From Streptomyces sp. JH14 (GTDB taxonomy: Bacteria; Actinomycetota; Actinomycetes; Streptomycetales; Streptomycetaceae), in assembly GCF_029428675.1 (NCBI RefSeq), contig NZ_JAJNEL010000001.1, forward strand, positions 5,704,001 to 5,768,000: a DNA stretch of 64,000 nucleotides, written 5' to 3'. This document shows positions 16,471 through 25,360 of the stretch, piece after piece. Below the pieces are notes generated by a model that ran no database searches, had not been told where the DNA came from, and worked only from the letters and a program-made list of their open reading frames with translations. A program made the position numbers and the translations under genes. Position 1 is the first letter of the stretch; each line of letters opens with the position of its first letter.

Positions 16471-19400
16471 ATGCGTAAAACCCGCGAGAGACGGCGGCGT
16501 ACCGCTGCCGTCGGTGCGGTGACAGCGGCGGTCGTCCTGTCACTGACAATCCAGCCCGGGGCGGTAGCGGCCGAGCCGCCGTCGACCGGCCCGAGCGCCT
16601 CCGGCGCACCGTCCACGCGCCAGGAGGGGGCGACCACCTCGACGCTGACCCTGGTCACCGGGGACAAGGTCGCGCTGACCACCGGGCCGGACGGCAAGCA
16701 GTCGGTGAACATCCTCTCAGGTGCGGGAACGTCCAAGACGTTCCAGACCGCCAGCGGACAGAACGGCGACCTGTACGTCTACCCCGAGGACGCCATGGCC
16801 GCCCTCGCCTCCAGCACGGTGGACGGCGAGCTGTTCAACGTCAGCCGGATGATCAGGGACGGCTACGGCGACGCGAAGACCGACGAGGTCCCCGCCATCG
16901 TCGATTTCCAGGGGAAGCCGACCGCGGCTGCCCTGAAGCAGAAGACCGAGGACCTGCCGGGCAGCGACAACGAGCGGGTCATGCCCCGGCTGGGGCTGTC
17001 CGCGGTGCATGTCGACAAGCACCGCGCGAAGGGCTTCTGGCAGGCCGTCAAGCCCGCCCAGGCACGCAGCAGAAGCGCCCGGGCCGACACGGTCCCCGGC
17101 ACTGCCGGGGTCTCCAAGCTGTGGTACGACGGTAAGGCGAAGGTCGCACTGGACAAGAGCGTGCCGCAGATCGGCGCCCCGGAGGCCTGGGCCAAGGGGT
17201 ACGACGGCAAGGGCGTGAAGGTCGCCGTGCTGGACACCGGTGCCGACCTGAACAACGCCGACATCAAGTCCGAGATCGTCCAGAGCCAGAGCTTCGTCAA
17301 CGGCCAGACGGTCCAGGACGGTCACGGCCACGGCACCCACGTCGCGTCCACCATCGCGGGCAGTGGCGCCAACTCCGGCGGCAAGTACAAGGGCGTCGCC
17401 CCCGGCGCCGATCTGCTGGTCGGCAAGGTGCTCGCCAACAGCGGGCAGGGCACGGACTCCAGCATCCTGGCCGGCATGGAGTGGGCGATCGAGCAGGGTG
17501 CCGATGTCGTCAGCATGAGCCTCGGCGGCACGGACGCCCCCGGCGAGGACGTCCTGACCAACGCGGTCAACTCGCTCAGTGCCTCCTCGAACACCCTGTT
17601 CGTCATCGCCGCCGGCAACGCAGGACCCGGTGAGAGCACCCTCGGCACCCCCGGCGCCGCCGACGCGGCCCTCACCGTCGGCGCCGTCGACAGGTCCGAC
17701 GCACTCGCCGACTTCTCCAGCCGCGGCCCGCGCCTCGGCGACATGGCGATCAAGCCGGAGATCACCGCCCCGGGTGTGGACATCGTCGCCGCCCGCGCGG
17801 CCGGCACCACCATGGGCACTCCGGTGGACGCCGACTACACCTCGGCCAGCGGCACCTCGATGGCCACCCCGCACGTAGCCGGCTCCGCTGCGATCCTCAA
17901 GCAGCGCCACCCCGACTGGACCGGGCAGCGGATCAAGGACGCCCTGACGGCGCACGCCAAGTCGGCCGCCGACCAGACCGTCTACCAGCAGGGCTATGGC
18001 CGGGTCGACATCCCCGCCGCCCTCGACCCGTCGCTGGAGCTGTCCGGCACCGCCGACTTCCGCGTCATACCGTGGCAGAAGGGCACCTACCCCACGCGCA
18101 GCCGCACCTTGACGCTGCACAACGACGCCGCGACCGACACCGTGGTGACCGTGACGGCCGCCGCCGAGGACGCGAGCGGCACCGCGGTCCCGGCCGGCAC
18201 GCTGTCGCTGTCGGGAGCGGGCCTGTCCGAAGGCCGGATCACCGTCCCGGCCGGCGGCACCGCCGAGGTCACCGTCACGCTCGACAACAACGGCCTGAAG
18301 ACCGGCCAGTACGGCGGATCGTTCACCGCCACCGCCGACAGCGGCGAGTCCGTGCACGCCGCGCTCGGCTTCGTCACCTCCGTCGAGCAGCACGATGTCA
18401 CGCTGAAGGCCACCGACCGCTTCGGGAAGGCCCCCAAGGCGCTCAGGTTCACCCTGCACGGGATGGACAACAAGGTCTGGCAGACCGAGACCCTGTACGG
18501 CAGCGGCACCACCACCCTGTCGGTACCGCTCGGCCACTACTCCATCGAAGGCTCGCTCTACACGGCGGACCCCGCCGGGGGTGCGGTCTCCTACGCGGCC
18601 GACCTGTTCACCGTGCCCAACATCGAGGTGAGTGACCGGGACCAGACCTTCACCGTCGACGGCACCACCGCCACCGACCTCAGCGTGAAGATCAAGGGCG
18701 AGAACCGGCCCCTGGAGAACGGCCAGGTGACCACGTTCATCTTCCGTGACGACGGCACCGCAGACGGCCCCGTCAACTTCGCCGGCATCGGCAACCTGCT
18801 CAACCTCTCCGACACCAGGCAAGGTGCCATCCCCAGTGCCGGCGCCACCACCGGCGCGCTGCGCCTGGAGACCTCCATGGCCCGGCGCGAACCGCTGGTC
18901 CAGCTGGAGGTGACGGGCCCCGGGCACGTGACCATCCCGCTGAAGTCCTCGGTGAACGCGAAGCGCTTCGAGGGCACCAAGCGCACCGAGCTGATCGACC
19001 TCGGCGCCGGCACCGAGCAGGACTTCGCCGGTGTCGACGTCAAGGGCAGGACCGTTCTGGTCTCCGTGGCCGACGTCACCAAGGCCGACGACCAGGCCGC
19101 CAGGGCCGCGGCTGCCGGAGCCGTCGCGGTGATCGTGGCCCCTGCCGCCCCCGGCCCGAGCGGCAGCGGCGTCCCCGCCGGACAGACCATCCCGGTCGCC
19201 CACGCCACGTACGACAACGCCGCAACCCTCAAGGGCTTGCTGGCGAAGGGCAAGGTCCGGATCGCGCTGAAGGGCGTCCTGGAGTCGGGCTACACCTACA
19301 ACCCGCACTTCACCGACGACCGGATCCCCGCCGACCTGGCCAAGACCGCCGACGTCAAGGACTTCGCGAAGGTCACCAATACGTTCCACTCCGACGGCGC

Positions 19401-20331
19401 CCTGCGCCTGGGCGCCGACTACATGGGCATCTGGGGCCCCCTGCAGGTGACCACGATCTCAGTCGCCCAGGCCCTCTACCAGGGCACCACCCGCGACGAC
19501 TACGTCCTCGCGGGCACCGGGGTGACGTACCAGCCGGACGTGTCGGCCAGCTTCAACTCTCTGACCTGGACGATGCGCAGCCAGCGCGCCACCTACCTCA
19601 CCCCGGGCAAGTCCTACACCCGGAGCTGGTTCGATGCGCCGACGCGCCTGTCCCAGTACGAGTTCGGTCCGTGTGTGTTCTGCCGCACCGACGTCTGGCA
19701 GAAACTGCCCAGCGGTGCCGGTGCCGACAACGATCCCACCCACACCCTCTCGGGCCTGACCGGCACCTGGAGCTACTACCTCAACGGCCAGCCGATCACC
19801 GGCTTCGGCCAGCTGGCGCAGGAGAAGGCGGACTACCGGTACGTCCTCGACCAGAAGCTGAGCACCGACGTCCCCGGCGTCACCCTGGGCCGCCAGATGC
19901 ACACGGAGTGGAACTTCAGCCAGGCGGCACCGACCACCATGGCCATCAAGGACTGCGACACGGCGTTCATTCCCACGCCCAAGGTCTGTGAGTCCATGCC
20001 CGTGATCCTGCTCGACTACGACCTGCCGCTGAACATCCTCAACCAGGCACAGGCCGGACTGCCGTACACCTTCACCGTGGACGCGGGACGCCCCAAGGGC
20101 TGGGCCGGCTCCACGGCGATCGCGGGCGCCAAGGTCTCCGTCTCCTACGACGACGGCGCCACCTGGAAGTCCGCCGCGATGCTGCGCGAGGACGACAACT
20201 CCTTCCAGGCACTGCTGTGGCACCCCAAGCTGGCGGACACCAATGGCTTCGTGACCCTCAGGACCGAGGTCTGGGACTCCGCGGGCAGCCGCACCGTCCA
20301 GACCATCACCCGGGCCTACGCCCTCAAGTGA
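16471..20331 (+). CDS. Large secreted S8 (subtilisin-like) serine peptidase with PA domain
   Basis: 1286 residues. A twin-Arg-rich N-terminus (MRKTRERRRRTAAV) leads into a signal segment ending AVAAEP. A propeptide follows to about residue 210. The S8 catalytic triad is visible: Asp255 (VAVLDTGAD), His290 (GHGTHVAS) and Ser463 (SGTSMATPHVAG), with oxyanion Asn383 (AAGNAGPG). Beta-sandwich regions follow, and a protease-associated-like segment at about 835-930 contains ADDQAARAAAAGAVAVIVAP. The end (ITRAYALK) is a typical C-terminal beta domain. Likely an extracellular nutritional or developmental protease. AAGGAG precedes the ATG. A symmetric operator-like dyad lies upstream, and a TrmB/LuxR-type regulator lies downstream beyond a terminator. 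Confidence 0.92.
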   Translation: MRKTRERRRRTAAVGAVTAAVVLSLTIQPGAVAAEPPSTGPSASGAPSTRQEGATTSTLTLVTGDKVALTTGPDGKQSVNILSGAGTSKTFQTASGQNGDLYVYPEDAMAALASSTVDGELFNVSRMIRDGYGDAKTDEVPAIVDFQGKPTAAALKQKTEDLPGSDNERVMPRLGLSAVHVDKHRAKGFWQAVKPAQARSRSARADTVPGTAGVSKLWYDGKAKVALDKSVPQIGAPEAWAKGYDGKGVKVAVLDTGADLNNADIKSEIVQSQSFVNGQTVQDGHGHGTHVASTIAGSGANSGGKYKGVAPGADLLVGKVLANSGQGTDSSILAGMEWAIEQGADVVSMSLGGTDAPGEDVLTNAVNSLSASSNTLFVIAAGNAGPGESTLGTPGAADAALTVGAVDRSDALADFSSRGPRLGDMAIKPEITAPGVDIVAARAAGTTMGTPVDADYTSASGTSMATPHVAGSAAILKQRHPDWTGQRIKDALTAHAKSAADQTVYQQGYGRVDIPAALDPSLELSGTADFRVIPWQKGTYPTRSRTLTLHNDAATDTVVTVTAAAEDASGTAVPAGTLSLSGAGLSEGRITVPAGGTAEVTVTLDNNGLKTGQYGGSFTATADSGESVHAALGFVTSVEQHDVTLKATDRFGKAPKALRFTLHGMDNKVWQTETLYGSGTTTLSVPLGHYSIEGSLYTADPAGGAVSYAADLFTVPNIEVSDRDQTFTVDGTTATDLSVKIKGENRPLENGQVTTFIFRDDGTADGPVNFAGIGNLLNLSDTRQGAIPSAGATTGALRLETSMARREPLVQLEVTGPGHVTIPLKSSVNAKRFEGTKRTELIDLGAGTEQDFAGVDVKGRTVLVSVADVTKADDQAARAAAAGAVAVIVAPAAPGPSGSGVPAGQTIPVAHATYDNAATLKGLLAKGKVRIALKGVLESGYTYNPHFTDDRIPADLAKTADVKDFAKVTNTFHSDGALRLGADYMGIWGPLQVTTISVAQALYQGTTRDDYVLAGTGVTYQPDVSASFNSLTWTMRSQRATYLTPGKSYTRSWFDAPTRLSQYEFGPCVFCRTDVWQKLPSGAGADNDPTHTLSGLTGTWSYYLNGQPITGFGQLAQEKADYRYVLDQKLSTDVPGVTLGRQMHTEWNFSQAAPTTMAIKDCDTAFIPTPKVCESMPVILLDYDLPLNILNQAQAGLPYTFTVDAGRPKGWAGSTAIAGAKVSVSYDDGATWKSAAMLREDDNSFQALLWHPKLADTNGFVTLRTEVWDSAGSRTVQTITRAYALK

Positions 20332-20363
20332 GGTCCTGAACCAGAAGTCCGTCCGACGGTACC

Positions 20364-20407
20364 GGGCGCCGGGCGCAGGGAGAGGAATCTTCCTGCGCCC
20401 GGCGCCC
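20364..20407 (+). terminator. Strong hairpin terminator of the S8 peptidase gene
   Basis: A perfect 16-bp stem (20364-20379 with 20392-20407) around a 12-base A/T-containing loop, 32 bases after the stop. Confidence 0.8.
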
Positions 20408-20519
20408 TACTCGTACAACCGGCCGTATTGTAATCACATTCATGAACGCTTCGGATCCGTCGTGATGCCACTTCACCAGGTGAACGGGGCTCCTCGGAGA
20501 CCACGAGGGAGATGCACAG

Positions 20520-21548
20520 ATGCTGGAGACGCTCGGGTTGAGCACCGTCGAGTCGCAGGTGTACCAACTGCTCGTCCGCACGGGGCGCACCGATGCGGAG
20601 CGGATCCAGCAGCTTCTCCGCCTCGATGCCGGGCATGTCGAGGACGCGGTCGGCGGACTCGTCGACAGAGGACTGGTGACCACCACCGACGATCAGCCCG
20701 CACAGCTGATTCCGTCCCCTCCGGACATAGCGGGGGAGGTGCTGCTCCTGGCGCGGATGACCGAGCTGGCAAAGGCCCGCGGGGCTCTGGACCGGCTCGC
20801 GGACGAGTACCGCAGTGCGCCCCGCCCGGACGTCTTCTCGGGGGACATGGCTGAGATCGTCCCCGACGAGGAGGTGGCGCTGCGGTACCACCAGATCCAG
20901 GCTCGGGCCCGCAGCGAGGTCGTACGGTTCGACGCCCCGCCCTACCTGGTGTCCGAAACCGTCAACGAGGTCGAGATCGAGCAGCTGGCGGCGGGGGTGA
21001 GATTCCGGACCGTCTACGACCGGCTGGGGCTGGAGGCGGACGGGTCGCGAGAGGAGATCCTCCAGTACGCCGAGGCGGGGGAACAGGCACGGGTTCTGAA
21101 TCATGTGCCGGTCAAGATGATCATCGTCGACGGCTCGACCGCCCTGCTGACCATGCGCTCGGGCGAAGCGTGTACGCATCCGGTCGTCCATATCCACCCC
21201 GGCCCGCTGCTGGACGCGCTGGTTACGCTGTTCGAGCTGGTGTGGGAGTCCGCACTGCCCCTGCATCCCATGGCCGTCCAGCCGCGCAGCGAACTGACGG
21301 ACGACGACATCGAGCTGCTGACGCTGCTGCTCTCCGGACTGACCGACGTCGGTATCGCCCGGCAGCTGAGGATGGGGAGACGGACCGTGCAGCGCCGGGT
21401 GCGGGATCTGATGGACCGTGCCGCTGCCACCAGCCGGATCCAACTGGGATGGCAGGCGGCCCGGTTGGGGTGGATCACCGGGCCGGGGGAGCCGACGGGA
21501 ACCGTGCCGGAAGACGGAGGTCCGAGCGGCCGCCCGACCGAGGCCTGA
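20520..21548 (+). CDS. TrmB-like/LuxR-type transcriptional regulator
   Basis: 342 residues with two DNA-binding-type regions. The N-terminal winged helix (about 1-70: MLETLGLSTVESQVYQLLVR, GLVTTTDDQP) resembles TrmB. A middle sensor or dimer region (about 110-235) includes FDAPPYLVSETVNEVEIEQL and RVLNHVPVKMIIVDG. The C-terminal LuxR/GerE-type helix-turn-helix spans about 258-325 (LTDDDIELLTLLLSGLTDVG, RRTVQRRVRDLMDRA). I recall such hybrids next to S8 peptidase genes in Streptomyces, suggesting local control. The dyad at 16291 is a candidate site, unproven. A GGGAG site precedes the ATG. Confidence 0.8.
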   Translation: MLETLGLSTVESQVYQLLVRTGRTDAERIQQLLRLDAGHVEDAVGGLVDRGLVTTTDDQPAQLIPSPPDIAGEVLLLARMTELAKARGALDRLADEYRSAPRPDVFSGDMAEIVPDEEVALRYHQIQARARSEVVRFDAPPYLVSETVNEVEIEQLAAGVRFRTVYDRLGLEADGSREEILQYAEAGEQARVLNHVPVKMIIVDGSTALLTMRSGEACTHPVVHIHPGPLLDALVTLFELVWESALPLHPMAVQPRSELTDDDIELLTLLLSGLTDVGIARQLRMGRRTVQRRVRDLMDRAAATSRIQLGWQAARLGWITGPGEPTGTVPEDGGPSGRPTEA

Positions 21549-21588
21549 CCTCTGTCCGGCGCGCGTTCACGGTCCAGCAAGGGCGAGG

Positions 21589-21672
21589 ACGCCGGTCCCG
21601 CTGCCCCGTACCGGCGTGGCGAGGCCGTCGCACGCGCCGCCGCGCACGCCGTTGTGGGCGACGGCGTGCGCG
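21589..21672. terminator. Two hairpins between convergent genes
   Basis: An 8-bp stem (21589-21596 with 21610-21617) is followed by a perfect 12-bp stem (21641-21652 with 21661-21672, loop of 8). They lie in the 146-base gap between the converging regulator and SIS genes and probably work for both strands. Confidence 0.7.
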
Positions 21673-21694
21673 CTCGACGATGTCCGTCCGCCGC

Positions 21695-22579
21695 TCAGGC
21701 TTCCGCGAGGACCACCGAGCGGGTCAGGTGGCGGGGGCTGTCCGGGTCGATGCCGGCCGCCTCGGCGCGGGCGATCGCCAGGCGCTGGACTCGGACCAGC
21801 TCGGCCAGCGGGTCCAGGCCGCTCTCCACCCAGCGGGCCCCGGTCGACTGCACCTGCTCCATGAGTCCCTCCGGCGCGGCGCCGAACGTCCAGGTTGCGG
21901 TGCCGGTGGTGGCGATGCTGATCGGGCCGTGACGGTACTCCATCGCGGGGTACGACTCCGTCCAGGACAGCGACGCCTCCTTCATCTTGAGCGCGGCCTC
22001 GTTGGCTAGGCCGGCCGTCCAGCCCCGGCCGATGAAGGTGAACTGGGTGCAGTCCACGAGGCCTTCGGGCAGCGGCTCGGCGAGCGCGGTCTCGGCGTCG
22101 CGGGCCACGGCGTCCGTGTGCAGGCCGAGGTGGGCGCGGAGCAGCGTGAGCGCGGTGGTGGCGAAACGGGTCTGCACCACGGACTGCTCGTCGGCGAAGT
22201 CGAGCACGACGACATCGTCGGCCGAGGTCATCACGGGGGTGTTCGGGTCGGCCGTGATCGCGACGGTACGGGTGACGCCGCGGAGCCGGCCCAGCAGGTC
22301 CAGCACCTCGGTCGTGGTGCCCGAGCGGGTGAGCGCGACGACCCGGTCGTACCGGCGGCTGAAGGGGAACTCCGACGCGGCGAACGCGTCGGACTCGCCC
22401 TGTCCGGATCCCTCGCGGAGCGCGGCGTACGCCTGAGCCATGTAGAACGACGTGCCGCAGCCGACGACCGCGATGCGCTCGCCGGTGGCGGGCAGAGCGG
22501 CGGACCGGCTCGGTGCCAGGTCGGCGGCGCGGCGCCAGCACTCCGGCTGGCTGGCTGTCTCAATCTCCACAAACGACAC
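21695..22579 (-). CDS. Double-SIS-domain sugar phosphate isomerase-like protein
   Basis: 294 residues with two SIS folds, as in GlmS isomerase domains and AgaS-type deaminases. First fold: GERIAVVGCGTSFYMAQAYA, the phosphate-binding Ser/Thr run ALTRSGTTTEVLDLL and VAITADPNTP. Second fold: FIGRGWTAGLANEAALKMKE and ESYPAMEYRHGPIS, which contains the family Glu and His. No glutaminase domain is present, so it probably acts on amino-sugar phosphates catabolically. The start is GTG with GGAG seven bases upstream. It is divergent from a DeoR-type gene 185 bases away, which probably controls it. A Gfo/Idh oxidoreductase follows the regulator. Confidence 0.82.
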   Translation of the reverse strand: MSFVEIETASQPECWRRAADLAPSRSAALPATGERIAVVGCGTSFYMAQAYAALREGSGQGESDAFAASEFPFSRRYDRVVALTRSGTTTEVLDLLGRLRGVTRTVAITADPNTPVMTSADDVVVLDFADEQSVVQTRFATTALTLLRAHLGLHTDAVARDAETALAEPLPEGLVDCTQFTFIGRGWTAGLANEAALKMKEASLSWTESYPAMEYRHGPISIATTGTATWTFGAAPEGLMEQVQSTGARWVESGLDPLAELVRVQRLAIARAEAAGIDPDSPRHLTRSVVLAEA

Positions 22580-22605
22580 TTTTGCACTCCGTACACGTCA
22601 TGGGA

Positions 22606-22641
22606 TGCTCGTTCGCGCACGTTATAGGGGAACTACGAGCA
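22606..22641. promoter_or_regulatory. Candidate DeoR-type operator
   Basis: The divergent SIS/DeoR intergenic region is AT-richer than its flanks and contains TGCTCG (22606-22611) and CGAGCA (22636-22641), an inverted pair 24 bases apart. DeoR-family repressors often bind spaced repeats in such positions. Weak on its own. Confidence 0.35.
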
Positions 22642-22764
22642 CTATCAAGCATTCTCGTTGCAGGAGCTTGACTGATCAGAGCCTTGTGCGACGCTTGCGC
22701 GTGTCCGGTGACCGTGCCCAAGGGGATGGGTGCTCGAATCCCGGACCCGTTAAGGAGAGTTCAC

Positions 22765-23565
22765 GTGTCCAGGGATGCCCGGTGGAACGCGCTGCTGGAG
22801 CTGGTCGGGAAGCACGGCAGGGTGGAGGTCGAGGAAGCCGCGACGACGCTGGACGTCTCGGCCGCGACCATCCGTCGTGACCTGGACCAGCTTGCCGAGC
22901 AGCATCTGCTCACCCGTACCCGCGGTGGCGCCGTCGCACACGGGGTCTCGTACGAGCTGGCGCTGCGCTACAAGACGGGACGCCACGCCCCGGAGAAGCA
23001 GGCCATCGGCCGCGCGGTGTCCGAGCTCGTGGCCGTGGGCGAGGTCGTGGGGCTGACCGGTGGCACCACGATCACCGAGGTCGCCCGCTCGCTGGCCGTG
23101 CGCTCCGACCTCGTCGGTGACACCGGCCCCGGGATCGGCGGCCAGCCGACGCTGACGGTGGTGACCAATGCCCTCAACATCGCCAACGAGCTGGTGATCC
23201 GGCCGCAGATAAAGATCGTGGTCACCGGGGGCGTGGCCCGGCCCCAGTCGTACGAGCTCACCGGCCCGCTGGCCAGCGGCGTCCTGGGCGAAATCACCCT
23301 GGACGTCGCCGTACTGGGCGTCAATGCGATCGACACCGAGCGCGGGGCGTACGTCCACCACGAAGGCGAGGCCAGCATCAACCGGCTGCTCGCCGAGCAG
23401 GCGCAGCGGGTGGTCGTGGCCGCCGACTCCTCCAAGATCGGCAAGCGGGCCTTCGCCCGGGTCTGCGATCTCAGTCAGGTCGACTTCCTGGTCACCGACA
23501 CCGGCATCACCCCCGAGGCGAAGGCCCGCTTCACCGAGGCCGGCGTCACGGTCATCGCTGTGTGA
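22765..23565 (+). CDS. DeoR/GlpR family transcriptional repressor
   Basis: 266 residues. The N-terminal DeoR helix-turn-helix (VEVEEAATTLDVSAATIRRD with LDQLAEQHLLTRTRGGAV) is followed by a DeoRC sugar-phosphate sensor domain with VVGLTGGTTITEVAR, VTNALNIANEL, VTGGVARPQSYELTGP, LGVNAIDTERG and VVAADSSKIGKRAFARV. The effector is probably a phosphorylated sugar or amino sugar. The start is GTG 22765 with AAGGAGAG at six bases. It is divergent from the SIS gene and 238 bases upstream of the Gfo/Idh gene, so it is the likely local repressor of this carbohydrate group. Confidence 0.88.
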   Translation: MSRDARWNALLELVGKHGRVEVEEAATTLDVSAATIRRDLDQLAEQHLLTRTRGGAVAHGVSYELALRYKTGRHAPEKQAIGRAVSELVAVGEVVGLTGGTTITEVARSLAVRSDLVGDTGPGIGGQPTLTVVTNALNIANELVIRPQIKIVVTGGVARPQSYELTGPLASGVLGEITLDVAVLGVNAIDTERGAYVHHEGEASINRLLAEQAQRVVVAADSSKIGKRAFARVCDLSQVDFLVTDTGITPEAKARFTEAGVTVIAV

Positions 23566-23803
23566 CGGCTGTCCTCGGCTGGGTGTCGTTGCGTTTCCCT
23601 CCCCCAAGATGTCTGTAGATGCTTGTTGCGTCGGAGAAATGAACAACTCTTGCCATCGATGCGCGTCGTCGTGAACGATGTGGCTGTCGCTGCGACAGAA
23701 CGGCAGGCACCCCGCCGAGGTGCGGTGTGCGTTCAATGCGGGGCCTCGATCGCCGGTAAGCAGTCTCCGCCCGCACCACCCGTACAGACAGAAGGGACCA
23801 CCC

Positions 23804-24976
23804 GTGTCAGACCTGCGGCTCGGCGTCATCGGGCTCGGCCTCCGCCGTTCCATCGCGATCTCCGCCCACCATCCCGGAAAGGGGTCGGTGATCAGTGCCG
23901 TCTGCGACCTCGACCCCGAGGTACGGCAGCGTGAGGCCGAGCGCTTCGGCACCGATGTCGCGGTCGAGGACTACAAGCTGCTCCTCGGCCGGGACGACCT
24001 CGACGCGGTCGTCATCGCCACCCCGGACGACACCCACGAGGCCATCGCCATCGATGCCCTGCGGGCCGGCAAGGCGGTCTTCGTCGAGAAGCCGCTCGGG
24101 ATCACCGTCGAGAGCTGCGACAACGTCCTGCGCGCCGCCTACGGGACGGGGACCCGGCTGTACGTCGGCCACAACATGCGCCACATGGGTGTCGTGCGGC
24201 TGATGCGCGACATCATCGCCCGGGGCGACATAGGCGAGCCGAAGGCCGTCTGGGTGCGGCACTTCGTCGGATACGGCGGCGACTACTACTTCAAGGACTG
24301 GCACGCCGACCGGACCCGCACCACCGGTCTGCTGTTGCAGAAGGCCGCGCACGACATCGACGTCCTGCACTGGCTGGCCGGCGGCTACACCCGCCGGGTC
24401 AACGCCCTCGGCGACCTCCTTGTCTACGGTGGTCTGCCGCGCCGCGAGGCGGACACCGCGCGTCCGGACAACTGGCTGCGGGAGTTCGACTGGCCGCCGA
24501 CGGCCCGCAAGGACCTGCACCACATCGTGGACGTCGAGGACGTCTCGGTGATGAACATGCAGCTCGACAACGGCGTCGTCGCCGCGTACCAGCAGTGCCA
24601 CTTCACCCCGGACTACTGGCGCAACTACACCGTCATCGGCACGGAGGGGCGGCTGGAGAACTTCGGTGACGGCCCGGGTGACGAGGTCAAGGTCTGGAAC
24701 ACCGGTCCCAGCGGTTACCGCGCCGAGGCCGACATCACCTACCGGGTCCCGCAGGCCGACGGCTCGCACGGCGGCGGGGACGGCCGGATCATGGAGGAGT
24801 TCTGCCGGTTCGTCCGCGACGGCGGCGTCACCGACACCTCCCCGGTCGCCGCACGCATGAGCGTCGCCGCCGGTGTGCTCGCGACCCGTTCGCTGCGCGA
24901 GGGCGGTGCACCGTACGACGTGCCGGCCCTCGACCCCGAGCTGACCGCGTACTTCGAACGCGGTCAGGTCCGCTAG
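23804..24976 (+). CDS. Gfo/Idh/MocA family oxidoreductase
   Basis: 390 residues. An N-terminal Rossmann domain (LRLGVIGLGLRRSIAISAHH; the nucleotide loop is GLGLRR rather than a canonical GxGxxG) has VVIATPDDTHEAIAIDALRA and VEKPLG with the conserved Lys. The C-terminal domain carries HDIDVLHWLAGGYTRRV and QQCHFTPDYWRNYTVIGTEG. Likely oxidises or reduces a sugar, inositol or glycoside with NAD(P). The start is GTG 23804 with GAAGGGA at six bases. Its neighbours (DeoR repressor, SIS protein) suggest a small sugar or amino-sugar pathway. A UUCG-type terminator follows. Confidence 0.85.
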   Translation: MSDLRLGVIGLGLRRSIAISAHHPGKGSVISAVCDLDPEVRQREAERFGTDVAVEDYKLLLGRDDLDAVVIATPDDTHEAIAIDALRAGKAVFVEKPLGITVESCDNVLRAAYGTGTRLYVGHNMRHMGVVRLMRDIIARGDIGEPKAVWVRHFVGYGGDYYFKDWHADRTRTTGLLLQKAAHDIDVLHWLAGGYTRRVNALGDLLVYGGLPRREADTARPDNWLREFDWPPTARKDLHHIVDVEDVSVMNMQLDNGVVAAYQQCHFTPDYWRNYTVIGTEGRLENFGDGPGDEVKVWNTGPSGYRAEADITYRVPQADGSHGGGDGRIMEEFCRFVRDGGVTDTSPVAARMSVAAGVLATRSLREGGAPYDVPALDPELTAYFERGQVR

Positions 24977-25008
24977 AACCTTCCCGCCGGAATCTGACCG
25001 GGAAGTGC

Positions 25009-25032
25009 CGGACAGGGCTTCGGCCCTGTCCG
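25009..25032 (+). terminator. Hairpin terminator with TTCG tetraloop
   Basis: CGGACAGGGC (25009-25018) pairs perfectly with GCCCTGTCCG (25023-25032) across a TTCG loop, 32 bases after the oxidoreductase stop. UUCG loops make very stable RNA hairpins. Confidence 0.8.
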
Positions 25033-25347
25033 ACGGGTCTCAGTCGCACCTCGTGCACCCGGCGCAGACCGGCGCTTGCGCCAGTGGTTTTCCCCCATCT
25101 GTTTTCAGCCATGCTCGGTGGGTAATCGACGCAATCCGGTGCGACGACCGCTCGATCGGCCATCGCGGCGTTGCGTGACACCGTCGGGCGAAATAAGGCT
25201 GATTGTCCGGAAGATGTCGTACGAAGCTCCCGGCAGCCGGTCTCGTACCGTCACCACCACCCCGCCACGGTCGAGCACGACCGGCGATTTTGCGCCAACC
25301 GGGCTCCATGGCGGCGGGGTTCGAACGCGCGGCCGGATCCGGGTCGG

Positions 25348-25353
25348 CATAAT
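25348..25353 (+). promoter_or_regulatory. Probable leaderless -10 element
   Basis: CATAAT ends seven bases before ATG 25361 and no ribosome-binding site is present, so the message probably begins at the start codon. Confidence 0.5.
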
Positions 25354-25360
25354 CGCGTCC

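Larger units (their letters stand above)
24977..25360. other. Intergenic region with terminator and promoter only
   Basis: These 384 bases hold the hairpin at 25009-25032 and the CATAAT promoter element at 25348-25353. The in-frame upstream extension of the MBL gene (25076-25360) has poor coding character and is not included in the gene. Confidence 0.55.

Noticed and set aside
16717..19389. 890-codon antisense frame opposite the S8 peptidase
   Set aside because: The peptidase on the plus strand has its full catalytic triad; the antisense frame is Gly/Val/Arg-rich and unlike any protein.
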